From the NCBI GenBank assembly GCA_947085405.1, contig CAMTWO010000024.1:1-64000 (forward strand): a DNA stretch of 64,000 bases, read 5' to 3'. The notes beneath the pieces were generated by a model. It was given only the letters and a program-made list of their open reading frames with translations, was not told the origin of the DNA and made no database searches. This document shows positions 1 through 9,571 of the stretch, piece by piece. The stretch is from JASEGV01 sp947085405. Its GTDB lineage: Bacteria; Bacteroidota; Ignavibacteria; UBA10030; BY39. The first letter of the stretch is position 1. Each line of letters opens with the position of its first letter. Both the position numbers and the translations under genes were made by a program.

Positions 1-18
1 ATTAATAAAATAAAAGAA

Positions 19-3000
19 ATGGTTAAAAAAATGTTGAATCATATGAAATCCCTGCCCGTACGGCAGGCGGGCGCCTCAGGTCGACGACTTTCCGCCTTCG
101 GCGGATCGTCGAGCGGAAAACACTTTACAATAATTTTCATGACGCTGCTGTTTACTACCGCCGCCTACTCACAGTCGAATGACTGGAATTACTTAAACTT
201 TGAATGCGGTGGATATGTAACGGAGATCATTCCTGTAAAGTACCCAAGTACAGCGGGTAGATCAATAAACGATCAGGTTCTGTATGCTCGGACTGACATA
301 GGCGGGATTTATCGTTCGAGCAATAATGGCTTGAGTTGGGACTATGTGAGCACTTATCTGAATTACCCTGCAGATGGTCAGCCGGGGATTTCAGGTTCAG
401 AGCTGAGCATACAGGGCTTGGCAGTACGGTACGATTCAGTCGCTCAAAAAGAAATTGTTAATGTTGCATGGGGAAATTATGAAGATGACGCATTTAATTC
501 TGAATTTGGTGGTAGGAGATATCAATCCATCTGGCGTTCAGATAATAGCGGTGCTCAACTTTCATGGAGCAAGGCTGAAATTACAGGTCAAGTTTGGTTT
601 CGTGGAAATAATTTCCCTGTGAAGATAGGCGGACCGTGCATTACTTATGATCCGAATAATAATCCTAATGGTCCCTATAACATGTACATGGGCGGATTTG
701 GTCCGAATAATGGAAAAGCATATTTGTATAAAAGTGAGAATGATGGTCAGTCATGGTCAAAGGTTCTGTCTTTCGAACAATTTCAAAATTCGTCAGGTTT
801 TAATGGTGAAGGCATCACTTGCATAAGTATAAAAGAAGGCAATCCACATCATATATGGGTAGGGACAACTAATGGGATAGTGTTTACAACAAATGGAGGC
901 GTAAACTGGAATCGTGTTTCAATACCGGGAGTTTCTACACCTTACGTTAAAAGAATTTTACTTAGAAAAGAAGGAAGTATTATAACGGGTGCAATGGTAA
1001 CATGGGGGAAAAATAAAGACACAACCGGTATAGGTAGATTATTAACACCTAATTGGTCATACGAACCTTTAAATTCAAATTTTAAATCTGGTTTGGACCC
1101 AACACCATCAGACACAGGAAGCAGTTTGTATTCTGCGCTTGCGTTTGTTGATTCGTTGGAAAATGTGGTCATGGCTGGTAAAGAAAGTAGACCATTTAGG
1201 AAAACAACAAATTTCGGATTTTCTTGGACAGGTGATCTTGTCCATCCCGATAAAATCCGTTTTTGGTATGACGATGCTTCAATCAATAACATCCCGAAGC
1301 ATTCAAACGAAGCTCAGAATCATCCCATTTCTCCGGATTACCAAAGTTATTCTGGTATGACTAGTTTGGTAAAAAATCCAAATAATGGTTTGGGAAACCA
1401 ATGGTATATGAGCGGAGGTAAAGGGGCACGAATGACAACACGAGGGATATCTCATCCTGATTCCGTCAGTGCTTCACGCTGGAAATACACGGTCTTTGGA
1501 CAAGCGATGACAGTAAATTATGATGTGGTATTTAATACTGTTAATTATACAGGTTATCCGAACGGACGGAAAGCTATCTATCTGCCCCTGTCCGATTGGA
1601 CGATGGGCTGGACTTATCAGGATAGATTAAATAACATTGTATCTAACGGGATGATCAGTGATGCATTGTCTTATGATAGACAAAAGACTTTCCAATCGAA
1701 TCTATCCGACACATATATTTCAAACGTCATACGAATACTAATTGATCCTGATAACCCTAATCTCAGTTATTGCGTAGGTGGCAGTGTCTATGGTTTTACA
1801 GCTGAAAATCGAAGAGCGGGATTTTATGTAAGAACATTGAATACTAACGGAACATTCACGACAGAGCGCAACACAACACATCAGTTTTTGACAGATAACG
1901 ACAGAGCAATAGTTGATGCAATTATATATAAAAAACCGGATAATGTAAACAGAATAATAGCCTTAGTGGGCGGAAATAGAGCATCGTATCCACCAGGTGG
2001 GACGATTGGTCTGTTTTATTCTGATAATGGAGGCGTGAGTTGGTCGCAAGGAACATTTACAGTCCAAAGTGGTGTGATGGGTAAACAAACGATGCAGGCA
2101 TATAACAATTCATTAATACCTGGTCTAAGATCTGGCTTGGATGGGTCGATAGGAGATCTCTTTAATGGTCATTTTTCACTCTCATACGCAGGAGGTTCGT
2201 TAGTATACTTATGGCTTCAATCGGACACCACTAGCGGATCGTATGGAGGTGGATTGTTCATCTCGACTGATAATGGGGCAAATTGGGGTGCAGGTGCAGA
2301 TATAGACAGTGGAAATATATATTGGGGTGCTGGTTCTTTGAAGTATATTGGAAATGACAGATTAGCTTTAGCATTTCGGGATTTTAGAACAACGCCAAAA
2401 GGATTATATATTGGGTCAATCAATAGAGCTAATAATGGAAGTGTCAGTTGGGCTGAATTTGGTGTCGTTGGACCCACTCGCTTTGCAAGTGCCGAACATC
2501 TTGATGTTAATTTAGACAGATGGGTAGTATATGGAAAAAGGGATGGTGATTTGTATAATCAAATCTATCTCTCAATTAATAACGGTAATTGGCAAAGGAT
2601 TGGGCCTCTTACACCGCAACACCTGCCCGGAGTTAAAAGTTTGAGAATAAGACCGGATAAAAATGAAATCTGGGTTGCAACAGGCGGACAAGGGGTGTGG
2701 AAATTTAACGACTTTGATCCAAGATTTACAGTCAAAGATGTAGGAATAAATACTGGCTGGAATATGTTAAGTGTTCCATTAGAGATTTTTGATTTTAGAG
2801 CTAACTCTGTTTACAACAATCGAATACCATCTACAAGTGTTTTTACATATGATAACGGGAATTATATCATTAGCGACTCACTTACAAACGGAATTGGCTA
2901 CTGGGTAAAATATTCTTCAAGCCAAAATATTAATTATGCCGGGTTATCAAAAAGTTTTATTGTTCCAGTTAAAGCCGGTTGGAATATGATCGGTTCGGTT

Positions 3001-4254
3001 GATCAGAATCTTCCAAAATCTAAAATATATTCTAATCCAGAAAACTTAATCATATCTAATTTCTACGGTTATGAAAATAGTTATCACAATGCAGATACAA
3101 TAAAATCTGGGAAAGGTTATTGGGTAAAAGCAAACTTGAGCGGTACTATTACACTTGATAGAAATTCAACCTATTCAAGAACACAATACCAATGTTCAGA
3201 CGACTCTTTACCAAATCCGTCAGGTGCGCCGCCAATTCCAACACTTGTTTCACCCACCAACGGCAGCACCGGGATTTCGAATTATCCAACGTTGCGTTGG
3301 AAACGACCCGAGTCCATATCTTTAACTTACCGTTTGCAAATTTCTACAAACAGTTGTTATACAAATCTTCTCTACGATGAATCATCAATATCTGATACAT
3401 CAATACAAATCGGTTTATCTTACAACACAAAATATTATTGGCGGGTAACTGCAACGAATGATGTTACCACGAGCAGTTGGTCAAATACTTGGAACTTTAC
3501 AACACGATCAGCGCCGCAGATTGATCCTTGCGACCCGGTCGTATCATCGCTTTCTTCTCTCGATAAATTTACTGTAAGAGGCGCAGATGGAAATAGTCAG
3601 GATATGTTCATTAGAAATGGTGCTAAGGGAATTAATTTAGGTATAAGCGATTTCGATATGCCGCCTTATCCACCTAAGAACCTTTTTAATGCACGGTTTC
3701 AATCGGATAAGTTTATAGAAACCATTCTTCCTAACGGGAAAATCAAAAAGATGCCAATTGTTATAAAGCATGCACAATATCCTGTTGAAATCAGTTGGGA
3801 TGTAAAGGATGCAAATAATATAAACTATTGGATATATAAACCTGGTTCCAATAACGAAAAAGTGTCCCTCAGTGGTAAGGGTAAACTATCCGTTCCGAAT
3901 ACATCAAACGATATACTATTTGTAGAGGCCCAAGCAGCGTTACCAAGGCCTTGTGAATTTTATAAAATATCTACCGAAGAAAATATACCTGAAAACTTTT
4001 CATTATACCAGAACTATCCTAATCCCTTCAATCCAACAACAATAATCACATACGATTTACCTGAAAACAGTTATGTAAACTTGAAAATATATGATGTTTT
4101 GGGCAGAGAAGTAGCAAAATTAGTAGAGGAATACCAAGAAGCCGGTTATAAATCTGTAGAATTTGATGCTTTAAATTTGACTAGCGGTGTTTATTTTTAT
4201 AAATTAGTAGCAGGTAATTACACTTCAATCAAGAAAATGCTACTGTTACGTTAG
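19..4254 (+). CDS. Large exported BNR/Asp-box (GH74-like) protein with type IX sorting domain
   Basis: Protein of 1411 residues. A hydrophobic signal segment ends near AAYSQ (about residues 40-52). Residues about 60-900 carry repeated Asp-box/BNR motifs (for example SENDGQSWSKV, TTNGGVNWNRV). The opening LYARTDIGGIYRSSNNG resembles GH74 xyloglucanase / sortilin-type propellers. Residues about 908-1055 form a two-lobed module (GWNMLSVPL, NGIGYWVK, GWNMIGSV, GKGYWVK) that recurs in the protein at 31692-34547. A fibronectin III-like domain follows (about 1070-1165). The last 90 residues are a type IX secretion sorting domain (NYPNPFNPTT, KIYDVLGREV, GVYFYKL, KKMLLLR). A cell-surface or secreted location is therefore likely; glycosidase activity is only inferred. 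The signal region is odd: about 20 residues encoded by a GC-rich palindrome sit between the first basic residues and the hydrophobic core. In-frame ATGs at 31 and 43 are alternative starts. Confidence 0.85.
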   Translation: MVKKMLNHMKSLPVRQAGASGRRLSAFGGSSSGKHFTIIFMTLLFTTAAYSQSNDWNYLNFECGGYVTEIIPVKYPSTAGRSINDQVLYARTDIGGIYRSSNNGLSWDYVSTYLNYPADGQPGISGSELSIQGLAVRYDSVAQKEIVNVAWGNYEDDAFNSEFGGRRYQSIWRSDNSGAQLSWSKAEITGQVWFRGNNFPVKIGGPCITYDPNNNPNGPYNMYMGGFGPNNGKAYLYKSENDGQSWSKVLSFEQFQNSSGFNGEGITCISIKEGNPHHIWVGTTNGIVFTTNGGVNWNRVSIPGVSTPYVKRILLRKEGSIITGAMVTWGKNKDTTGIGRLLTPNWSYEPLNSNFKSGLDPTPSDTGSSLYSALAFVDSLENVVMAGKESRPFRKTTNFGFSWTGDLVHPDKIRFWYDDASINNIPKHSNEAQNHPISPDYQSYSGMTSLVKNPNNGLGNQWYMSGGKGARMTTRGISHPDSVSASRWKYTVFGQAMTVNYDVVFNTVNYTGYPNGRKAIYLPLSDWTMGWTYQDRLNNIVSNGMISDALSYDRQKTFQSNLSDTYISNVIRILIDPDNPNLSYCVGGSVYGFTAENRRAGFYVRTLNTNGTFTTERNTTHQFLTDNDRAIVDAIIYKKPDNVNRIIALVGGNRASYPPGGTIGLFYSDNGGVSWSQGTFTVQSGVMGKQTMQAYNNSLIPGLRSGLDGSIGDLFNGHFSLSYAGGSLVYLWLQSDTTSGSYGGGLFISTDNGANWGAGADIDSGNIYWGAGSLKYIGNDRLALAFRDFRTTPKGLYIGSINRANNGSVSWAEFGVVGPTRFASAEHLDVNLDRWVVYGKRDGDLYNQIYLSINNGNWQRIGPLTPQHLPGVKSLRIRPDKNEIWVATGGQGVWKFNDFDPRFTVKDVGINTGWNMLSVPLEIFDFRANSVYNNRIPSTSVFTYDNGNYIISDSLTNGIGYWVKYSSSQNINYAGLSKSFIVPVKAGWNMIGSVDQNLPKSKIYSNPENLIISNFYGYENSYHNADTIKSGKGYWVKANLSGTITLDRNSTYSRTQYQCSDDSLPNPSGAPPIPTLVSPTNGSTGISNYPTLRWKRPESISLTYRLQISTNSCYTNLLYDESSISDTSIQIGLSYNTKYYWRVTATNDVTTSSWSNTWNFTTRSAPQIDPCDPVVSSLSSLDKFTVRGADGNSQDMFIRNGAKGINLGISDFDMPPYPPKNLFNARFQSDKFIETILPNGKIKKMPIVIKHAQYPVEISWDVKDANNINYWIYKPGSNNEKVSLSGKGKLSVPNTSNDILFVEAQAALPRPCEFYKISTEENIPENFSLYQNYPNPFNPTTIITYDLPENSYVNLKIYDVLGREVAKLVEEYQEAGYKSVEFDALNLTSGVYFYKLVAGNYTSIKKMLLLR
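51..113. repeat. GC-rich palindromic element inserted in frame
   Basis: Two adjoining hairpins lie inside the coding sequence: CCTGCC/GGCAGG at 51-56 and 62-67, and a longer one with arms TCGACGA (81-87) and TCGTCGA (106-112) around CCGCC/GGCGG (92-96, 100-104). It is much richer in GC than its surroundings and encodes LPVRQAGASGRRLSAFGGSS without breaking the frame. It resembles the other GC-rich palindromes of this window. Confidence 0.7.
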
Positions 4255-4292
4255 AAAAAAATGAAATATGGCATAAAAATAAGAGGAAGTAT

Positions 4293-6524
4293 ATGAAATT
4301 CGATGAACGGTGTAAGTCTAATCTTCTGAAAGCACAGGAAGAAGCTAAAACATTGCGCCACCAAAAAGTGGAACCCGAACACATCCTCTGGGTAGAGTTG
4401 CAAGTGAACGAAGCAAGCTTTGTTGAGTTTTTAGGTTCTCAAAAAATTTCTAAAGCTCACGTTCAGGGTGTAATCAAAAAGAGAATGGAGGATTTGCCAA
4501 GGTCTGCAACCAGCGACACACGTGAAGCTTCGCCACGAATGAAAACCTGTTTTGAAAAAGCAAAAAGGGAAGATAGCCAAGATGTTAGCTGGAGAGACTT
4601 AGTCGTTGCCGTTGTCGAAATTGAGAACGACCCGCTCACTGAAGTTATTTGGGATTGTGCAATAACTCCTTATGAGTATAAGAATTTTACTAAAGGCGAG
4701 AAAGAGCTTGCAACCGTAACGCTCGGTGAATCTGAAAAAGAAGATGTGCTTTCCAAGTTCTGCATCGATTTGGTTAAGCAAGCGCAGGAAGGAAAGTTAG
4801 GTGCTGTCATCGGCAGACAAACTGAGATTCGTCAAATTACAACGATTCTCTCTCAAAAAATGACAAACAATCCGATACTTATCGGCGACGCCGGTGTTGG
4901 AAAAACTCATATTGTAGAAGGACTCGCAGTTAAGATTGCAGCCGGTGAAGCAGGTCCTATTTTAAATGGAAAGAAAATTTTATCTCTTGATGTTGGATTG
5001 TTGTTAGCGGGTGCAAACTATCGCGGTGAATTCGAAGAGAGGTTGAAAGCGATTATTAAAGCAATTTCAGGACACAAAGGAAACACAATTCTTTTTGTGG
5101 ATGAGATTCATACGCTAATGGGAGCCGGTCAAACATCAGGTGCGCTCGATGCGGCAAATTTAATTAAGCCAGCGCTAGCGCGCGGCGAGTTGTGGCTGAT
5201 TGGTGCAACAACTTATGCTGAATACAGAAAACATATCGAGAAAGACCCAGCTTTTACTCGCCGTTTTGGAAGAGTGAATGTCCCCGAGCCGACGCACGAG
5301 GAAACCGTTACAATATTAAAAGGAGTGCGTGAGAAATTTCAGAAACACCATCAAGCCACAGTTCCCGACGACCAGATTGAAACAATCGTTAGCTTGTCCG
5401 GCAGATATATCGGCGATAATCAATTTCCCGCTAAAGCAATTCAAACGCTCGATAACACACTTGCGCGAGTACGACTTGCAAATGTTCTGGGTGAACGCCC
5501 CGATATGGTTGTTACGAATGAAGATGTAGCAGTGTCGGTTGGTGAGAAAACTGGAATTCCAGTTGATAAAATATTTAAAGATGAATCTACACGATTGTTA
5601 GGTATTGAAGATGTTCTCAAGAAAGATGTTGTGGGTCAGGATGAGGTAATCAGCACAATTGCAAAACGCTTACGTATGATGTCGTTACCATTCCGTGATT
5701 CTGTCCGCCCAAGAGGAATCTTCTTATTTATAGGTCCATCAGGTGTTGGCAAAACTTATCTTGCTAAACAAATTGCGATTGAACTATATGCCAGCTCGAA
5801 ACAGTTGGTCCGTTTGGATATGTCGGAATACACTGATGAGCACACTTCTCGCCGACTCGTTGGTGCTGACCCCGGTTTGGTAGGTTACGAAGAAGGCGGT
5901 GTTCTCACTGAAGCCATTCGCCGCAGGCCTTATTCAATGGTGCTGTTGGATGAAATTGATAAGGCACATAAAAAAGTGTGTAACCTGTTCCTGCAAGTTT
6001 TTGATGAGGGCAGGTTGACCGATAGTCAGGGACATACGATTAATTTTTCGAACACGGTATTTATTCTTACATCCAATTACGGTTTTACCGGAGCTGATAT
6101 TGATGTCGCTAAAATCGATGAGAGCCAACAAGCACAGAAAGCGCTCGACCATTTCAAACGACACCTTGGACCCGAATTTATTAAACGTATGGACGAAGTC
6201 GTGGTTTTCAAATTCCTCAAACCTGAAGATGTACATAGAGTTGTTGACCAAAAATTAGCTTCCTACAGTCAGGAGTTTTCAAAATCGCCGGGCGGTCATC
6301 CGGTTAATATCGAACTCCTGCCGGAAGCGAGAGAACTTATTGTAAAGAACGGTTATCAGAAAGAATTCGGAGCCCGTTCAATCACTACTTTTATAGATAC
6401 AGAATTAGCAAGTATAATGGCGACTGAAATTCTGAAGCGCCGACAACAGAAAGGAGGTATGTATATCCCGGATAAAATATTAATAACTACAAAGGACTCT
6501 ATCTTAGATGTTGTCATTGATTAA
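4293..6524 (+). CDS. tssH: TssH/ClpV-like AAA+ ATPase of the contractile injection locus
   Basis: Protein of 743 residues, a tandem AAA+ Clp/Hsp100 unfoldase. The N-terminal Clp repeat domain spans about residues 1-150. AAA module 1 has Walker A GDAGVGKT and Walker B ILFVDEIHT. AAA module 2 has Walker A GPSGVGKT and Walker B MVLLDEIDKAH, followed by the C-terminal D2-small domain. In T6SS the ClpV protein strips contracted TssB/TssC sheath so that it can be reused; being first in this operon, directly before tssB, supports that role. It is shorter than ClpB/ClpV (about 850-900 residues): little space lies between AAA1 and the QDEV region of AAA2, so the coiled-coil middle domain appears absent or strongly reduced, as in ClpA. 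A ribosome site AGAGGAAG precedes the ATG, 38 bp after the preceding gene. The alternative is a housekeeping ClpA/C-type chaperone that happens to sit here. Confidence 0.8.
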   Translation: MKFDERCKSNLLKAQEEAKTLRHQKVEPEHILWVELQVNEASFVEFLGSQKISKAHVQGVIKKRMEDLPRSATSDTREASPRMKTCFEKAKREDSQDVSWRDLVVAVVEIENDPLTEVIWDCAITPYEYKNFTKGEKELATVTLGESEKEDVLSKFCIDLVKQAQEGKLGAVIGRQTEIRQITTILSQKMTNNPILIGDAGVGKTHIVEGLAVKIAAGEAGPILNGKKILSLDVGLLLAGANYRGEFEERLKAIIKAISGHKGNTILFVDEIHTLMGAGQTSGALDAANLIKPALARGELWLIGATTYAEYRKHIEKDPAFTRRFGRVNVPEPTHEETVTILKGVREKFQKHHQATVPDDQIETIVSLSGRYIGDNQFPAKAIQTLDNTLARVRLANVLGERPDMVVTNEDVAVSVGEKTGIPVDKIFKDESTRLLGIEDVLKKDVVGQDEVISTIAKRLRMMSLPFRDSVRPRGIFLFIGPSGVGKTYLAKQIAIELYASSKQLVRLDMSEYTDEHTSRRLVGADPGLVGYEEGGVLTEAIRRRPYSMVLLDEIDKAHKKVCNLFLQVFDEGRLTDSQGHTINFSNTVFILTSNYGFTGADIDVAKIDESQQAQKALDHFKRHLGPEFIKRMDEVVVFKFLKPEDVHRVVDQKLASYSQEFSKSPGGHPVNIELLPEARELIVKNGYQKEFGARSITTFIDTELASIMATEILKRRQQKGGMYIPDKILITTKDSILDVVID

Positions 6525-6600
6525 AAGATGGATACAAAAATTATTTGGAAAGAAAGTATCAAATAAAAAAATATCTAACAACAAAAATAAAGGAATAACC

Positions 6601-7137
6601 ATGGGTAAAACACAAGATGTCGACAAAGCTCGACGAATACTTCCCACAAATGCTGCACCGGGAGTTGCTGAACTTAACAGTAACTTCACTACAATAATCG
6701 CTTCGGTTAATCCTGAGACTGCCGGTGAAGATTGCACACCCGTAGAATGTGGTTCGGTTGCAGAGGTTGCAGCTAACTTCAAACCTAAAGTTGACCTCGA
6801 AATTAAAAAGCTCGACAAGTTAGGAGCCGATAAGGTCGAAGAATCAACCGCAACTGTAACGATGAACTACGGCGAAGAACCATCGCAGATCATGGATGAT
6901 TTCGGGGCTGAAAACATTGCCGTAAAAGCAAAATCTTCCGAAGGCGAAAGAGTTTTGCTCGATCAGCAGCTCTCGTATCTTGCATTAGAGGATTTACAGG
7001 AGCGTTTAAAAGATCAAAAAGTAGCTCAACTCTTCCAGAACAACAAAGAAGCTTTAATTCAAACCCTCGAGGCAGAAATTGAGCGGATGAAGAAATTGAT
7101 CGAAGATGTAAAATTAGAATCTCTCGGTGGAGATTAA
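6601..7137 (+). CDS. tssB: TssB-like sheath small subunit
   Basis: From the ATG at 6601 the protein has 178 residues, normal for TssB. The N-terminal half holds a short beta-rich segment (about residues 38-60, with VDLEIKKLDKLGADKV). The C-terminal half is a charged coiled coil (about 130-175, LQERLKDQKVAQLFQNNKEA), the TssB arrangement. TssB pairs with TssC to build the contractile sheath in the cytoplasm. The ATG at 6601 has AGGA six bases upstream. A longer form starting at ATG 6508 (209 residues, overlapping the end of tssH by 17 bp, with AAAGGA upstream) would add a basic amphipathic leader. Assignment rests on position between tssH and the tube and sheath genes and on general layout rather than strong sequence identity. 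Confidence 0.65.
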   Translation: MGKTQDVDKARRILPTNAAPGVAELNSNFTTIIASVNPETAGEDCTPVECGSVAEVAANFKPKVDLEIKKLDKLGADKVEESTATVTMNYGEEPSQIMDDFGAENIAVKAKSSEGERVLLDQQLSYLALEDLQERLKDQKVAQLFQNNKEALIQTLEAEIERMKKLIEDVKLESLGGD

Positions 7138-7189
7138 CTAAATAATTAATAACAAAACTATTAACAATAATCCTTAAGGAGAAATAACT

Positions 7190-7609
7190 ATGCCACAACC
7201 AAAATCTGTAAAGATCAGCGGGGTTGAAATAGACGAAGTCGAAGGTGTAACTCTGAATATTGATACACCCACCGGTCCAAGAGGAGACTATGATGGACGG
7301 ACCTGTGCCGCAACTGTAGAATTATACAGACGAGCTCGCAACACACCGACAAGTGAGATGTTTAAACTTGCCACAAATGAAGATGGTCGTTTAAAAATTA
7401 TTGAAGGAACGATTGTTCTACAGGATGCCGAGCTTAAAGAAACATACACAATCGAGATGAAGGAAGCATACATAAGTAGTTGGGAATTCCATCAACCCCC
7501 CGAAGATACCGATATGTACGAAACGATAAAATTTAAAGTCGGTAAAATGTCGCTATCAGGCGGTGGAAAATCTAAAACATTCAGTGTTCCTGAATTTAAA
7601 CGCAAGTAA
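7190..7609 (+). CDS. tssD: TssD/Hcp-like tube protein 1
   Basis: Protein of 139 residues, mostly beta strands, the size and pattern of T6SS tube proteins of the Hcp / phage gp19 fold. Key features are an N-terminal strand with VKISGVEIDEVEGVTLNID, a central FKLATNEDGR segment shared with the next gene (GMATNEDGRK), and a C-terminal KVGKMSLSGGGKSK strand. Such proteins form hexamers that stack into the inner tube and often carry or bind effectors. A strong AAGGAGAAA ribosome site precedes the ATG. The second copy follows after 18 bp. Having two tube genes between tssB and tssC, rather than tssB next to tssC, is unusual. Confidence 0.75.
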   Translation: MPQPKSVKISGVEIDEVEGVTLNIDTPTGPRGDYDGRTCAATVELYRRARNTPTSEMFKLATNEDGRLKIIEGTIVLQDAELKETYTIEMKEAYISSWEFHQPPEDTDMYETIKFKVGKMSLSGGGKSKTFSVPEFKRK

Positions 7610-7627
7610 AGGAAAGGAGATAATAAA

Positions 7628-8047
7628 ATGATAAAAGATTATGCAATAAAACTAAACGGGGTTACAATCCCTAATGTTCAAGAAGTACGAGTGCGCATCG
7701 AAACACCCGGAGATTCACGTGGTATCTACAGAGAGCCAACCTTTGCTGCTACAATCAACATTACCCGTGATGCAAGCAATAATGCAATCGTGGATGCGTT
7801 TGGTATGGCAACTAACGAAGACGGCAGGAAGAACATTCTTACGAGCGGTACTATCGAATGTCATGGTGACGATGTAAAAGATAACTATGCTTTCGAGATC
7901 AAGAAAGCTTTTATGTCACGATGGTCGCTTATTAATCCTATAAAACCCGAATTACCTACGCTTGAATCATTTGAAATAAAAGTTGGAGAATTAGATTATA
8001 AAGCTGGCGGTAAAGGTGCGAAATTTGCACTCAAAGCTTTTAAATAA
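7628..8047 (+). CDS. tssD: TssD/Hcp-like tube protein 2
   Basis: Protein of 139 residues, paralogous to the preceding gene along its whole length: both have a short leader, a KLNGVTIPNVQEVRVRIETP type strand, the ATNEDGRK block, a strand leading into EIKKAFMSRW / EMKEAYISSW, and a KVGELDYKAGGK tail. It has the same inferred role as a tube building block. It is preceded by GGAAAGGAGAT. Sequence divergence is clear, so the pair is not a recent copy. One paralogue may form the shaft and the other an initiator or cap ring; nothing in the sequence decides this. Confidence 0.75.
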   Translation: MIKDYAIKLNGVTIPNVQEVRVRIETPGDSRGIYREPTFAATINITRDASNNAIVDAFGMATNEDGRKNILTSGTIECHGDDVKDNYAFEIKKAFMSRWSLINPIKPELPTLESFEIKVGELDYKAGGKGAKFALKAFK

Positions 8048-8082
8048 AATTGAACAAATAAATATCATGAAAGGATAGAACC

Positions 8083-9513
8083 ATGCCAGATGAAAAAGAT
8101 AAAACTCAGGTTCGTGAAACAACTGCTGTAGCTATAAAAACGAATGAACTCGCCGCTATACTTGGTCCAAAAACCGGGTCATTGCTTCCTGACGGAGTTG
8201 CACTAAAGATTTTACCCTCTGCAAAAGATTTCCCGATGGAAAATATGCAAACTTCTAAGGAGTCGGTCGCAAAGCCACTGAAGATTACCCGCTCTAAAGC
8301 CGACGTAAACGCGGGCTATGTTTATCTTAAGCGATTAGAAGTGCTTAAAGATATGCTTGCCGGCGCGGCTGACCTTGCAACTCTGCGAGCTCGTGTAAAA
8401 GAAAGACGTGAAATGGTTTCTCAAGTATTCCAACAGAACATGGCAGCATTTTTTGCAAAACAACGTGGGCTGGAAAAAACATACAGAGAACTCGACACGT
8501 TTTTCTATGAATCGCGCCTCAACCCGGGTGAAGCCGTAGCTTATGTCTCAATAGTCAATGCACACGCCGACCGTGATTTCAATGCGATAATGGATCCTGA
8601 AACGGGTCTTGCTGCAAGATTTCCTAACCGTGAAAACTTCGATATGAAAAGCTTAATCGGTATGTTTGTAATTCCGGATTGGCCCGGAAGCGAAGCAAAA
8701 CTTTCTAAGTATGGAGAACTTGCAAACCACAGTATGGCTCACCTCTTCTGCGGTTTCCCGGATATGTCAATTAAAGAAGCGCAAGAGTTGTTCGATGTTG
8801 GCGGTGATTTAGCTGAACTGAAATCTACAGACCCGATTAAACAACACATCTCCGTAGTTGCTAATCCGCTTAGAATACGCCGTGCAAATCGCTTCGAGAA
8901 GGAACTTGGAGACTTTTATATTAACCCTGCAGGTATTCTTGCCGGTAAGATATACAAAGGCGATATCAAAGAAGGCATCCATATTGCCCAGGCAAATAAA
9001 CCACACGAAATAAAAATACCAACACCAGACGGCTCACCGTTAGAAATGAAGTGGAACATACGCGGTGGTCAGCAGATGAAGTTCAATAAAGCATTGATTC
9101 CTGTTGCATTTTATGAAGGACTTGTGTTCTGGGGTGTAGATACATTGTATTTAGCCGGCGGTCAAGGTGACGAAGGAATGGACCAGTACACTGTAAAACG
9201 GTGCGATGAGTACATTGCTAAAGTTGTTCTACATTATCTCAACGGCCGCACATTCGTTCCAAATGAGCAGTCAAGCCGTGACCAGATTCAATCAGCAGTG
9301 CAAAAATTCCTGATGCACAACACCGGCGGTCCTGCAAAGATGCTTGAGTATGGTAAGGTTGACGGCGTTGAGGTAGTTACCAATCCGGATGGCTCTGTGA
9401 ACAATCAGGCAATTGATATTCGTATAAATGTTAAATACAAGAATGCGATACGCCAGTTGAACATGTTTCTGGTTTCTACAGATTCAGAGCATTGGAAAGA
9501 AGGTAGTAAGTAA
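8083..9513 (+). CDS. tssC: TssC-like sheath large subunit
   Basis: Protein of 476 residues, the usual length for the T6SS sheath large subunit. A helical N-terminal region (1-160, including YLKRLEVLKDMLAGAAD) is followed by an alpha/beta core (about 200-400, with IGMFVIPDWPGSEAKLSKYG and FYEGLVFWGVDTLYLAGG). The C-terminal part (YTVKRCDEYIAKVVLHYLNG, then VPNEQSSRDQIQSAVQKFL) matches the sheath pattern in which a helix precedes a final strand that exchanges between subunits. The last strand is DIRINVKYKNAIRQLNMFLV. With TssB-like 6601-7137 it would form the contractile sheath. AAAGGAT precedes the ATG. It looks nearer to Bacteroidetes-type TssC than to proteobacterial TssC, but this is from pattern only. 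Confidence 0.7.
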   Translation: MPDEKDKTQVRETTAVAIKTNELAAILGPKTGSLLPDGVALKILPSAKDFPMENMQTSKESVAKPLKITRSKADVNAGYVYLKRLEVLKDMLAGAADLATLRARVKERREMVSQVFQQNMAAFFAKQRGLEKTYRELDTFFYESRLNPGEAVAYVSIVNAHADRDFNAIMDPETGLAARFPNRENFDMKSLIGMFVIPDWPGSEAKLSKYGELANHSMAHLFCGFPDMSIKEAQELFDVGGDLAELKSTDPIKQHISVVANPLRIRRANRFEKELGDFYINPAGILAGKIYKGDIKEGIHIAQANKPHEIKIPTPDGSPLEMKWNIRGGQQMKFNKALIPVAFYEGLVFWGVDTLYLAGGQGDEGMDQYTVKRCDEYIAKVVLHYLNGRTFVPNEQSSRDQIQSAVQKFLMHNTGGPAKMLEYGKVDGVEVVTNPDGSVNNQAIDIRINVKYKNAIRQLNMFLVSTDSEHWKEGSK

Positions 9514-9571
9514 TTTTTTAACCGTTCCTCCAAAGGGTGACAAGTAAAACGGTTAGTTAAACTACTTAGTG

